Shown here in pieces: positions 20,992-32,745 of a stretch of 64,000 nt of DNA. Made by a program: the position numbers and the translations under genes. Location of the stretch: assembly GCA_964036665.1 (NCBI GenBank), contig OZ038529.1, forward strand, positions 6,866,501 to 6,930,500, given 5' to 3'. Source of the stretch: Gordius sp. MW1 (taxonomy: Eukaryota > Nematomorpha > Gordioida > Gordea > Gordiidae). How positions within the stretch are numbered: the first letter of the stretch is position 1; each line of letters starts with the position of its first letter. The notes beneath the pieces were generated by a model. The model saw only the letters and a program-made list of their open reading frames with translations. It was not told the origin of the DNA and made no database searches.

Positions 20992-22358
20992 ATGGGTGAT
21001 AAGACTGTGAAAGAAAGTCCTTTTAAAAACTTTATAGCTGGTGGTGTAGGAGGAGTATGTTGCGTTGCTGCAGGACATCCTTTAGACACAATTAAGGTAT
21101 TGTATAAAATTATTTTGTTAATATTAATTAGGTTAGGTTACAAACCATGCCTCAGCCTGCAATGGGACATCTGCCCCTTTATTCTGGAACTTGGGATTGT
21201 GCTCAAAAAACATTTTATAGTGAAGTAATTTGAACATTAATATTTTATTTTAATTGTAAATGTAAGGGTGTAAAAGGTCTTTACAAAGGCATGTTAGCAC
21301 CCTTAATTGGAGTCACCCCTATGTTTTCCCTCTGCTTTTTTGGTTATAGTATTGGTAAAAAGATTCAGAATAAGGGCTCAAATGCTAATTACACGTTAGT
21401 TATATGCACACTTTTTTAAATTTAATAGGTCAATGCAATTATTTAATGCAGGTATGATTTCAGGTCTATTTACAACTGCAATTATGGTGCCTGGTGAGAG
21501 AATAAAATGTCTCCTCCAAGTATGTTTACCTTATATTATAATATTTTCTTAGATACAACATGACAAAGGGCAAAAATTATATTCTGGACCAATGGATTGT
21601 GCAAAGAAATTATTTAAAGAGGGTGGTATACGAAGTATATACAAAGGCACAGCTGCAACTCTCTTACGTGGTATTAATCATTAACATTAATTAGCAAATT
21701 TTGTGATATTTTAAACATTTATTAATAATTTTTATGCTTTTTAGATGTTCCAGCAACTGGCACATATTTTGTGACATATGAATGGTTAAAAAGTCATCTC
21801 GCTAAGCCAGGGGAAGAGTAAATTATTTTTAAAACTGTTAATATTTATTTCTATTAAAGCCCTTCTCATATCAGTCCTTTAAGAACTGTCTTTGCTGGGG
21901 GCATGGCAGGTATAGCAAATTGGGTGGTGGCAATACCAGCTGATGTGCTTAAATCAAGGCTTCAAACAGGTTTAATTTTTAATTATATTATTATTGAATT
22001 TTATTTTCAATATTTTTGTTCAAAAAAACAATTTAAAAAAGAAAATGTATATAAAAACAATTGCCATTATTTAATTTTATTTCATTTATTTAATTGTAAT
22101 TATTACAACGTAAATACGTAACTGATCAAATACCATAGCTTTATGCTGATAATATATTTAGCTCCTCATGGTACATATCCTAATGGTATTAGAGATGTAT
22201 TTGCTCATCTCATCAAGAATGAGGGCATAATGGGCCTTTATAAAGGGGTTACACCAGTTATGTTAAGAGCCTTCCCTGCCAATGCTGTAAGTTTTTGGCT
22301 GCTAAATAATGCTTATACAATAATTTTTTGTACAATTTTATATTTTAAAATGTCCTAA
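20992..22358 (+). CDS. SLC25A20: Mitochondrial carnitine/acylcarnitine carrier
   Basis: Exchanges acylcarnitines for carnitine across the inner mitochondrial membrane, feeding beta-oxidation. Eight exons are supported by homology and GT-AG signals: 20992-21096, 21132-21224, 21267-21394, 21429-21519, 21553-21670, 21745-21817, 21860-21969 and 22162-22286, giving 281 residues in one frame. The three carrier signatures are [22 protein letters not shown] (with the RIKCLLQ typical of this carrier) and [20 protein letters not shown] and [15 protein letters not shown] match the C-terminal repeat. Introns are mostly 33-42 bp; the others are 74 and 192 bp. The last roughly 20 residues (end of helix 6) are uncertain. 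A strong GTAAGT follows FPANA, but the next AG (22373-22374) gives only a short tail that does not match. Reading through gives a hydrophobic [14 protein letters not shown] tail ending at TAA 22356-22358. The gene otherwise looks intact. Confidence 0.92.
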
Positions 22359-22639
22359 ATGTTTGCATATGTAGGAGCAAATTATTTTAAAAGCAAGAAA
22401 TTAATTAAGGAAAATGTTGAAAGTGCACTTTTCAAACATTTGTTTTGTAAATTTAACTTACATTCTTAGTTAAAAACAGTTGTTATAATTGCTCCAAAAT
22501 GTGTTTTGTTAATATGATTTTGTTACTCGTTATCAACACCTTGACTTCTAAATTTGTTTTTTATTTTTGTTTACATATTAATATAAATTCGTTGAGGCTT
22601 TTATCACCTTATGTATTAGTTAAACTATCATTAGGCTAT
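22359..22639. other. 3' flank of the carrier gene
   Basis: AT-rich sequence that should contain the 3' UTR and possibly a final exon. No sequence resembling the expected ACFxGxE end of the carrier was found. An AATAAA lies at about 22640. Confidence 0.4.
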
Positions 22640-23710
22640 TAATAAAAGAGTAGGGGAGACCGGGGCTAGTCGTAGCCAGGGGTTACTATTATCTTTTTTA
22701 ATTATTTTTAAAAATAATAATGATATATGATTAAAATTTAAACCATATGTGTATGTTTCATAAGGTGTAATTAAAAATTTTTTGTTTAGAAAAAATAAAA
22801 TTTAAAATTTTTATAGAAGAAAAACGATTTTTCGGGGCTATTAGTAGCCTTGACAAAATTTTGTATTTTGCACATAAAATTTTTTTGGCTCTATATTTAG
22901 GACTAATTTAAGTTTTATCTTATAAAGGGTTATTTTTTATATAAAAATCGCCTAATGATTTAATTTGATTCGCAATATAACATGTTAAATTATTAATTGT
23001 TCATAAAAATAGATGTCGGGGCTAGTCGGAGAGGGGCTAGTTATAGCCATTTTTCATTAAGCCTAACAAATGACAAAATTTAAAAAACAAAAATCTTGTT
23101 TATAATACAACTTAGTGTAATTTAGAATAGAAATAGACTATGATTATATTAAAAAAAACGACTAAAAGTTTTTTTAAATCGCAGAATCGGTCTTTTAAGT
23201 GTACTGTCAGATTGTCATCTTGACCCTTTTTTTATTTTTATTATATAAAATACAATCATATTACATTTAAATTTTCTATGTTTTTTATAATGTAACTGTT
23301 CAGGATAGCCAAGTTGTTATTGTACTTATAATCTCTAATAATATTAAACTAAATAAGAATGATAATAAAACTGGAATAATGATACTAAACTAAGAATGGA
23401 TCCATTTATTAATCAAAACAAAAAATCAACATCTGCGTGTTATGCAAATTATCACATCTGATTATCTTGCCAACTCGGCTTTTGGCTTACAATATTCAAT
23501 CCTATAATTATATCAATCATATAATCTGATATACAACACATATATAACATCATATATAACCTCACACGTATATAACACATAATAACATAATAATAACATA
23601 ACAGTAACAATATTTTTGTTGATTTGAGTTAGGATACACTATTAAGAAGTGAAAACGTGAGGGTTAATCTATCCCCTGAACAGAGCTATAACTAACCCCG
23701 GGCACTTTTG
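22640..23710. repeat. GGGGCTAGT-bearing element
   Basis: The left side has GGGAGACCGGGGCTAGTCG at about 22654. Internal copies are GGGGCTATTAGTAGCC (22837), GGGGCTAGTCGG (23018) and GGGGCTAGTTATAGCC (23034). The right side has the complement, GAGCTATAACTAACCCCGGG, at about 23684. The pattern of direct internal copies with inverted ends suggests a non-autonomous DNA transposon of about 1.05 kb. No ORF, and no duplication at the ends was identified. Confidence 0.55.
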
Positions 23711-24165
23711 AAATTTCTATGATTTTTAATTTTTTTAAACTCAATTTATTAAATACTATAAGCCCTTTTTTCTCTTATAGTAGAAATAGGCAATAAAAAT
23801 GTATTCCGATAAAAAAATTATAAAAAACTTTATTAGTTTTTTTTAAACGTGATTAAATTTTTTGTGTCCATTTAGTCCCCGGTCTCTGTCAAAATTCTGC
23901 ATTATATTTTGCCAACAGGCTAATTTTGTATTCGCTTTTTTGCTTTGGTATTGATAGCTTGTCTTAACACAAAATCGACCTTGTAATAAACAATGGTGAG
24001 GGAATCGACTACATTTTTTCTTTAGCCTCATGCGTTTGTTTACATAGTCTTTTAGCTAAGGGGTATTAATCTCGGCAAAAAATACGACCTATTTTACGTT
24101 GACAACTGATAAGGATTATTCTTTTTTGGTGACTTTTCATATTTAAGATTAAGAAATGGTGAGAA
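23711..24165. other. Intergenic, nothing recognised
   Basis: AT-rich. A 62-codon minus-strand frame at 23843-24031 has no family resemblance and is not supported. Confidence 0.4.
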
Positions 24166-25240
24166 AATGATGAAAAATAAATGAATTGACTCAAATGCTA
24201 ACGTTGTAGGGTGGGATTATCAACCTTTGATGAAAATTTATTTGAGTCAGTTAATATAAAAAAGTGTTGATGACAAGTGATATTGATAACTACAAAGGTT
24301 CTATATACTTGACTTCTATTGTAAGCCTGGCTTTTCCCTTTATTTGTTATTTATGTAACACATTGCATAAATCGTGTGTACAACAAAATTGAGTTTTGAA
24401 TTTTAAACTAATTCCTCATTTATTTAAGAAGGGATTTATGGGATTATTAGGACTGCTGAGGATATTTTGCCTTTACTTTGTAATTAAAATGGATTTTCAT
24501 GCAATAGTGACCTATACCAATTAAAAAAAAATATAATAAAGAAGTCAGTAAATTCAAAATTTTGATAAATTTATAAAAATCATGAATCAGAATAGTAAGA
24601 TTTTGTGTACGAAATCATTCATTTATATTTTGATGAGGTCGACTCTGATTTAGCACTAAGTAAACGAATTAATAATAAACCACGTTGCAAGCATGGTTTT
24701 CATCAAATTTATGTCTACTCCAAAAAGCTTGGTCTGGTGCAGAGCCTAATAAATAGTGCTGTAAAAAGACCTGGGCTGGTCGACCTTTGGGTCACTAAGA
24801 TTAACGCTCTACTCTGGTTTGTTTTTCAAATATCGACCAAGCCTAGAGGTCGACTAAGCATGAATAGACCAAAAAACCTTTTGCTTGTTTATGAGTTGAT
24901 TAAAATCAAAGGTCGACAAAATAAAACCTAGGGCTTTTTTCCACACTACTAATAATACGGTGCCCTCTCAACTCGCCGAAAACCATCTCGCAGAATTTAA
25001 TGTCCCCCGGTTAAAAAAGGTCGACCATTTTTAACTGGGGGACATTAAATTCGGCGAGATGGTTTTCGGCAAGTTGACGGGCCACCTAATAATACTATAG
25101 ATGGGTAAACAGCTGATAATTAAGGGTACAGATCGTCATCTTCCTGCATGAATTAACAATCTTAACGCGACAAATTATTTAATTTTAAAACCTAAGAAAG
25201 CTTAAACGATATTGTAAAACTTAGTTAAAAAGTTTAGATA
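24166..25240. repeat. Dispersed repeat family A, copy 2
   Basis: Aligns with 237-615 plus 1754-2226 and lacks the Helitron, reading CATTTATATTTTGATGAGG across the insertion point near 24630. It has its own insertion, a 128-bp MITE at 24959-25086, absent from copy 1. Confidence 0.85.
24959..25086. mobile_element. 128-bp palindromic MITE with 9-bp target duplication
   Basis: Begins GGTGCCCTCTCAACTCGCC and ends with the near-complement GGCAAGTTGACGGGCCACC; the arms extend through CATTAAATT and the CCCCC/GGGGG blocks almost to the centre. TAATAATAC flanks it on both sides (24950-24958 and 25087-25095). Copy 1 of family A has a single TTAATAC at the matching place (about 2081), a natural empty site. 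Nine-base duplications and long inverted repeats point to Mutator-like elements; an 8-base hAT duplication is also possible. Confidence 0.88.
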
Positions 25241-26815
25241 GATGTTATTAAGTTATGGCCAATAAATTAATATTAGCGCCATGATAGAAATATTTTACAG
25301 CTTTATAAATGTAATTGTTTAAATGATTTTTTCACCATTTTTATTTTTATCAATTTAGAAGTACGCACCTAGAACTAATTCGTTAGTTACTTTTTGACTT
25401 TCACTGTTATAATCATATGTTTACCAGGCTCAGTTATTATTTGTATATGTTATGGTGCTTAGCTAAATTTTTTGGACATAATATTATTTTACACATATTC
25501 TTTCTATAAAAAATATTGCTTTTACTTACATATGTCAGGTGTATAAATTTAAGGGGCGAACTATTGCTTATAATATGAGCCGTTTACAATTTTTTACTAA
25601 TAGTATAACAATGTTTTAAATTTCGCATAGGCCTGCTTCTTGGGATACGAACTTACGATGAAATTTTTAAATTGGGCCTGTCCTAACCTCTAATCCTCAC
25701 GTTTGGCCCACGGTTTGATTAAAACTGACAATCCACTCAGTATTGTTACATCTACAAGTCTATTTTCATTTTTGTTAAGTTTGTGAAGTTTATTTCGTTA
25801 TTGTAAACAATATTTCTTGCGGTCAATATCTTGATAAATAGAATGTGTTTTCGTAAAATATACAATGTTGTGTTCTTCACTAATGCTGGGTTAACTACCT
25901 TAACAAATTTAAATATAACTACAACTCTGATTTGGGAGTTAGTTTTTGGTTATATAAATTAGAATATGCGAAATTTTCTGTAAATTGGATTTCAATTTGG
26001 AGTTATGAACCATTATCAGACATATCGCTACCTGAGAAATGGTGTGCTCTATCTGCACAAACTCCGAACTGAGATAATTGAGTTCAGAGTTTGAAATGCC
26101 ATAAAATCTATACATATTAGTCAGATGACTTGAAATTAGGTTCGGTAATGTAAACTAACAGCATCTGTATTATTTTAGCAAAAAATTATGGATTTTACTC
26201 TTTTTTACATATAAAAATGGATTTATTGAATTTCAGAATGAGCAAAATTATAAATTTTTGCGATTTTATTTATCTAATTAAATTGTTCTATCTGCATTTT
26301 TAACTCAATTTTTAAGGTTTTGTAGACATTAAAGATAAATTCATTACTTATAACATTCATAAAATAAATATGAGTTTATTAAACTAGTTATTTATTTTTA
26401 TGATTATATTAGTCCAATAATTTAAATTATTTAATATTATAAAAAAAATTTATGTCAATTGTGGTTATGTACCTTGTTAAATTCATCGAAGCTAAAAACT
26501 ATTATAATAATATCTTTGAGGGGAAAATGTATATAATTGAGTTTTTCAACATGAAAATTTTAATTTTTTTATACAGCTAATTAATTTACTAGGGTCAGAT
26601 TGTATAAGTTTATTGATACTAATTACATTAAATACCCTATATAAAATTCATTAATTAAATGATAAAACAATATTATATTGAAGAGAAGGACGATGAATTA
26701 TATTGTGAATTTCTATCTCTTGACAATTAATTTTGAATAATCTTAAATATTCTCCCTTTTTCTACCTCGCAAATATCATCTTTTTTTATGAGCGAACAAA
26801 GCCTAAAATTTTTAG
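25241..26815. other. AT-rich intergenic
   Basis: No gene found. GCTCTATCTGCACAAACTCC at 26049 and its inverse near 32072 (GTGCAGATAGAGC) may be two ends of one element interrupted by the Gypsy insertion at 27.7-31.8 kb. Confidence 0.4.
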
Positions 26816-26960
26816 TGCTTATAGTGAAGCGGAAAAACCAAGAAAATTCTCGGTTTCGAGACGAGACAAGACGTTTTGAAAAACTGACCCGAGATCGAGA
26901 CGATAATTTTGATAGCGAGACGAGACGAGATATTTTCAGCGAGATCTCGGCTTTTTATTG
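26816..26960. repeat. GAGACGAGAC-rich transposon end
   Basis: Dense CGAGACGAGAC words (26856-26955), the reverse of the TCTCGTCTCG tracts at 44736-44865 and 63764-63925. Such simple subterminal repeats next to a TAGTG terminus are common in hAT elements. The segment just left (26750-26820) is also partly duplicated at about 27530-27605. Confidence 0.55.
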
Positions 26961-27694
26961 ATCATTAGATTTTAATAAATTATTGTGTATTTTAATTTGC
27001 CTGATTTACATTTAAAGTATTAAATCTAAATCAATATGATGATATATATGATACTTTAATAACACCTAAATTTAGTAAATATGATATATTTTTGCAAAGT
27101 TTAAAATTTGGCAATTAAAGTTCATTTACCTATGTATGGACCGCCCTTAGGGTATGTGACTAATTCAATAACATATTTATCACATATTTGTATCCTTAGC
27201 ATTAATAAATGTTACAAAGTTTTAAACTGAGAATGAGTTTTGATGGAGTAGTAAATTTTACTAAAGCATATTTAAATTTTGCAGTTTATCATCCTACATG
27301 ATGCTGTAATATAGATTGGTGGTCAATTAGTTTAAATAATTATACAAGTTAAACAAAGATGGCTCAAAATGTTTTGAGCAACCTAGCGTCATTTGAGCCT
27401 GCCTACCGATTTAAAAAGTACAATTCAGTATTCAATGACACCATAATAATTAAATCATGAGTTTTCAAGAAGTTTTTATGCTTCATTTAATAATATACCT
27501 CCCAAATTTTTGAACCCTATTAAGTCCTTTTTCCTATCTCGCAAAACTTATTTTTTGGCCATAAGAATAAATATCATCAAAAGCCTAAAATTATTAGTAC
27601 TAAACATATTGTTTAATTGCGTCCATTGGATTTTGTCTGATTGCAACCATCATTAACAATTTCTTGATTTATCTTTTTAAACTATTATTTTATT
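26961..27694. other. AT-rich intergenic
   Basis: No gene recognised. The right part (27530-27605) repeats 26750-26820. Confidence 0.4.
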
Positions 27695-27873
27695 AGATTG
27701 GGAATCTTTATTTACTAGAGAGAGGTTTCGAAGTAATACAAAAATAGAAAAGTGAGTAAAAACGTGTATATCCAACGTATATAATACATACCAATTAACG
27801 ATAATTAGATTGACAACACAACGGTAAACAATATATCCCCTGAGGCACTTCGCGCTCCAATTATCTCTCTACA
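27695..27873 (-). repeat. 3' LTR of the young Gypsy element
   Basis: Same 179 bases as the 5' LTR apart from one change. It is preceded on the minus strand by the polypurine tract AAAAGGGGGGAAC. Confidence 0.9.
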
Positions 27874-29078
27874 GTTCCCCCCTTTTCACAGACAAAATCC
27901 TTAAGGAATGCTGGCGGTTTTCGACTACGCTGCGGGTATCTAGGTTCTTCTCTAGGCGTTCCTGACTGGTTTTGCATTTGATCTCTTGTGGTACTTGTTC
28001 CCCTGTTTTGTATTTGTTCTCTTGGAGCGCTTGTTCCCTCTTCCCTTTCTGATGATATTCTTTGTGGCCACCCGTTCTCTTGTCCCAGAGTGGTCCAATT
28101 CAGGATTTTCCGTTTCCTTACTTGATCCACGTGTCGGTGGTGATTTCTTCCCTGTGCCCATACATCGTAGGACCGACTACCATGCTTGGCTTTTATCGTG
28201 CCTTCTACCCATTTGCTTGGGCCCAGAAACATGCGCACCCAAACCAAGTCTCCTACGTTGAACGTCCGCAAGTTCCCGGTCTCTACCCATTGTTGTGGTA
28301 CGGTTTCCCTCAAAACCTCCCATTCGGTTCGCATCCTTCTTTTCAGCATCATCTCTGCCGGGCTTTTATTGGTTGCGGGGTGTTTTGTAGATCTGTAGTT
28401 TTCCAAAAATCTACTCAGCCCTACTTCCGACTCGTTCCTAACGATGGCTTCTTTAATTAATCGTACGTATCTTTCTGCCAACCCGTTGGACGCCGGATGG
28501 TAAGGAGCTGTCCATCGTTGATTAATTCCCCTCGACTTGCAAAAGTTCTGTAACTCCCGCCCTTTGAATTGCGGGCCGTTATCTGATATTAACCAAGGTG
28601 GATTTCCAAATCTAGCGAACGTTTCGGCCAGTTTTTTTATAACGGTTGTCGCCGTGGTGTCTTCTAATTTAAACACCTCTACCCATTTCGAGCTATTGTC
28701 CACCATCACGAGGTATGACTTACCCTTGAGAGGACCCATGATATCGACATGTACTTGAACCCATGGTTTATGGCTAGGTTGACACTCTATCAATGGTGCC
28801 CTCTTCGCCGCCGCAGCCGTGTAATTGCAACTCCGGCACCTTTTCGCTACGCTTAATAAGTCATCGTCAAGAGTCGGCCACCATATATACTGCCGCGCCA
28901 CTTCTTGCATTCGCTTGATACCTACGTGGCCTCTATGTAGACTTTAGAGTACCACTCCTCGTAACTTCACCGGAATTAATATTCGTCCCCCTTTGTAATA
29001 TATTATGCTTTTGGCTTCATGTAACTTTGGCAGGTGTTTTTCGTAGGTGCGTCTTAGCCCACGCGTGACCATTGTATT
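27861..29078 (-). pseudogene. Integrase of the young Gypsy element
   Basis: In frame with the upstream polyprotein beyond the TAA at 29079. A third TAA (28944-28946) sits between GVVL and SLHRGHVGIKRM, inside the zinc domain. After it the frame is open for 349 codons. Zinc ligands: HRGH and CRSC. Catalytic residues: VHVDIMGPLKG, WLISDNGPQFKG and NGLAERYVRLIKEA. The C-terminal part (FNVGDLVWVRMFLGPSKW) is the GPY/F-like module. It ends just inside the 3' LTR. Confidence 0.9.
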
Positions 29079-31556
29079 TTATTTACCCCTAATCCACTCT
29101 TTTAATTGCCGCAGCCCCGGATCCTCCAAGGTGTGTTGTTTTACCACGTCCAATGATATAAACGGATTCATCGAGTCCTCTGGTATTTCCTCGCTAACCT
29201 GATACGCGTGTTCGTTCGGATTTCTAGACAAGAAATCTGCCGCGTTTTCGGTTCCCTTGTTGTATTCGAACTTGGTCGTATAGCCTGATACTATGAGCGC
29301 CCACCTGGTTAGGCGTGGTGACCATTGTTCCTTGCCCCTTTTGCTCTGATCGAATATATATATAAGCGGTCTATGATCCGTCATGATAGTAACGCTTCGT
29401 CCTTGTACATATTCGTTGAACTTTTTTAGTCCATACACCACCGCCAGGGCCTCTCGTTCGATCGTCGAATACCGGCTTTCGCTATCGTTTAATGGTCTTG
29501 ACGCATAGGCCACTACTCTCCAATTCTCTCCTGGTGCTCGTTGCTGTAAGATGGCCCCTAACCCCGTACCCGAGGCGTCTACGACCAGGCCGGTCTCCCA
29601 CTCTCCATTGAAGTACGCCAGAACGGGGGCTTTCGTAAGCGCGGACTTGATAGCTTCAAATGCTCCTTGCTGTTCTTCACCCCAGTGGTACATCAGGTTC
29701 TTTTTCATGAGTTTCTGAATCGGGTGTATGATTTTGGGGTAGTCCTTAATGAACTTTGAAAAGTATGTTGTTAACCCAAGGAAGGACCTTATTTCGTTTT
29801 TGTTAGTTAAGTTTTTCCACTGCTTGACTAATTCGGCTTTATTGTCGTTGATTCGAATCCCCTTGTTACTTATTACGTATCCCTGAAAGGTTACTTCCTT
29901 CGCCCACAAGATACTCTTGGCAATGTTCGGCGCGAACCCCCACTTTTGTAACGTTTCTAGTACCTTGAGTAACCTCTCGTTGTGAATTTCTTCCGTCTCC
30001 CCTGCAATTAAGATATCGTCGATGTAAACCGCAACCCCTTCCATGCCTCCTAATATTTGGTCCATTGTCTTTTGAAAAATGGCCGCGGCACAATTTAAAC
30101 CGAACGGCATCCGGTTAACTTTAAATAGGCCCTTGTGCGTCGAGATAGTCAATCGTTGGCTCGTCTCTGGCCCTAATTCGAGCTGTAGGTACGCTTTCGT
30201 AAGGTCCAGCTTCGTAAAATAGCACGCATTATCAAGTTTATTTAACAAGTCGTCGATTTTGGGTAACGGGTACAACAACCCTTGCGCGTATTTATTTATC
30301 GTAAACCGGTAGTCTATACATAATCGCAGAGTTCCATCACTTTTTTTCACGGGTACCACTGGGCTGGCCCATCTTGAGAAATCGATTGGTTCAATCACCC
30401 TGTCCTTGACCCATTTATCCAACTCTTCTTCTACTTCTTTCTTCCACGCCATCGGCACCCATCGAGCGGGGATAAATACGGGCTCTATGCCCTCTTTTAA
30501 CGGCACCTCCACCGTTATTCCCTTGACCGCTTGTGGGAGTTCGTCTTGCTGGCCACCCCATCGCTTCATCACGTGCTGGATCGCGGCCTTGGTGTCTTTC
30601 GGTCTTTCAACGTAATTGACCGCGAACCGTTCCGCCGCAGCCCTCGAGTTCCAACGTATTTGACGCCAAATTTCGGGCTCGAACTCCTGTATCCAATCGA
30701 TCCCGCACAACGGCGGCCCCGCTACGTCTGCTAGCAATAACGACAGCTGTTTCCTCGTGTTACCCATTCGGACATCGACTTGCACCTTGGCTACGATCTT
30801 TATTTCCTCGTGGCCGTACGCGTATACCGTCGGGACGGGCTCTTTGTTGCGTGGGATCTCCTTCGCCCATATTCGCGCCGGTATGATCGAAACCGTAGCG
30901 CCCCTATCGAAGATAAATTGGAACAAATGGTTATTAATGTATACGTCAACTGTTAACACATCTAAAGCATGGTTTAACCTGGGAATCCGGACCGGTCCAG
31001 TCCACGCTTCTCGTCTCGCCACCACGCTCCACGCCTCTTCGGACCCGTCCTGCAAGGTGCTTAGCCCCCCTTCTATTGTCTCGGCAGTTAACGCCAGTTC
31101 TCGTAGGCGGTCCCATTTGATATCATCTTCTGATAATAGTCTCGCCTGTAAGCTTCTATCGCGCAATCCTATAATAAATTGGTCGACGATTCTGTTTTGC
31201 AACTCTTCGTTTCCGAAGTTGCAGCTGTTAGCTCCGGCCTTGAGTCTATTAGCGTACGCGTCTATTGACTCTCCCTGGCCTTGTCGCATCTTTGAGAATT
31301 CGTGTCTCTTTGCTCTCCTACAAGGGTTCTTTTGGAATAACTTCTTTAACCGCTCTTTCGCTTCTTCATATGTCATCCCTGTCAACTCTTGCGGTCTATA
31401 ATCCTCTAGAATTAATCGGAATGCATTCCCCTCGAGCTTGGTTAATAATAGAGCCGCTTTTTGCTCATCTGTCTCCGCCTTATTACTCCTAAGGAATAAC
31501 TCGAATTGAGTTTAAAAAAAAACATCGATGTCAGCCGTTGTTTTATATTTCAGCAT
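29079..31556 (-). pseudogene. Gag-protease-RT-RNase H polyprotein, two in-frame TAA
   Basis: The frame starts at ATG 31556 (MLKYKTTADIDVFF). It meets TAA at 31512-31514, then continues TQFELFLRSN and YEEAKERLKKLFQKNPC into a short capsid. Protease: FIFDRGATVSIIPARIW has Asp-Arg-Gly where Asp-Thr/Ser-Gly is required, so it is probably inactive. RT: VPVKKSDGTLRLCIDYRF, FTKLDLTKAYLQLEL, NRMPFGLNCAAAIFQ, VAVYIDDILIAG. RNase H: LVVDASGTGLGAILQQ, IEREALAVVYGLKKF, TIMTDHRPLIYIF, AADFLSRNP. The open frame ends at TAA 29079-29081, but the same frame continues into integrase. No frameshift is seen over 2.5 kb. Confidence 0.9.
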
Positions 31557-31586
31557 CTCCGCGTAGGTTCCCGACGCCAACTGTTG

Positions 31587-31765
31587 AGATTGGGAATCTT
31601 TATTTACTAGAGAGAGGTTTCGAAGTAATACAAAAATAGAAAAGTGAGTAAAAACGTGTATATCCAACGTATATAATACATACCAATTAACGATAATTAG
31701 ATTGACAACACAACGGTAAACAATATATCCCCTGAGGCACTTCGCGCTCCAATTACCTCTCTACA
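31587..31765 (-). repeat. 5' LTR of the young Gypsy element
   Basis: On the minus strand it starts TGTAGAGAGGTAATTGG and ends near CCCAATCT. It is followed by CAACAGTTGGCGTCGGGAAC, which should contain the primer-binding site. One difference from the 3' LTR. Confidence 0.9.
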
Positions 31766-32745
31766 TTTATATTAATTCATTTATCTTTATCCATAGTTCC
31801 TATTTTATTCTTCTTTGACATACCTCAAAAATGTAATTGTAGGTACATTATGCGAATTAAATTTTAAAAGCAGACGATTTGTTCCGTGTTAATGTGTGCC
31901 CTAGGGATTGGGTAATTGCAGTTAGATCAAAACAATTCTATTGAAATTTGCAAGCAAATAAGAACCTTAATATCGAAGCCAAACATAAATTTTTTACAAT
32001 TTTTTAAAAGTTTATGATAAAATATATAAAAATCTACCGAATAGCACTTTTATTTTAAAATTTTCACAAAGTGCAGATAGAGCAATCCAATTCATAGGTC
32101 GCAAATACCAAATTTTAAAATTTCATATTTTATGTGAAAAAAAACTAATTTATTTTTAAACTTTTACTTAGTTTAAATACATTGTATAATTTACGAGAAT
32201 TTAAATATTTTTGAGATTAAAATTTATTTTTCTATGTTTACCTGTATGTTTTTTAAACTTCTTTCTGAAGGTGTAAATTAATAATTAAGTATATCGGGAA
32301 CTTAGGTACGTCAGGAAATCCGCAATTAATAAAGAAATATTATTTTAGACTTTTAAATTTTTGATATCAAATTATAAGGTGTGACCTACCAATAAAGCCC
32401 TGCACGGGCCGCCCGACCCGGCCCGATCGAGTTTCAGGCCGGCCTAGAGCGGGCTTTTATAAAATAAGCCGGGCCTGGTGAGGCGGCCTGAGCCCTGCCC
32501 GAATTAATCTAAAGCAACTAATCTGTTAAAAAAATGATTTAAATAAACTCAAAGCGATATTAAATAATTATTATTATAAAATATTGACCAACAATGTATG
32601 AGAAGACCTACTTTACAATATGCACATAAAATTCTACTAATGACCGACACAACGCCTCTGAGTACACGATACCTTTTGATGTATAGTTATATTATTCTTA
32701 AAATTAGTTAATTTAAGGTTTAAAGTCCGTTTACACGGTTGTTCG
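31766..32745. other. Intergenic with a GCCCG-rich patch
   Basis: No gene. GCCCTGCACGGGCCGCCCG and following bases (32398-32510) repeat the GC-rich subterminal words of the hAT-like element at 11.2-16.8 kb; this is probably another copy or a solo end. Confidence 0.45.

Larger units (their letters stand above)
27695..31765 (-). mobile_element. Young Ty3/Gypsy LTR retrotransposon
   Basis: LTRs of 179 bp at 31587-31765 (5') and 27695-27873 (3') differ at a single base (AATTACC versus AATTATC in plus orientation). Gag, protease, RT, RNase H and integrase lie between them in one frame on the minus strand. A polypurine tract, AAAAGGGGGGAAC, abuts the 3' LTR. TTTAT occurs outside the 5' LTR (31766-31770) and just outside the 3' LTR, a possible target duplication. 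The RT and integrase resemble the K02A2.6/Mag type common in invertebrates. LTR identity implies recent insertion, yet three in-frame TAA codons and an altered protease site disable it. Confidence 0.93.

Noticed and set aside
21000-22358. Separate short ORFs as independent genes
   Set aside because: They are exons, with read-through into introns, of one SLC25A20-like gene.
28062-28460. 132-codon plus-strand frame and neighbours up to 31492
   Set aside because: Antisense shadows of the integrase and polyprotein on the minus strand.
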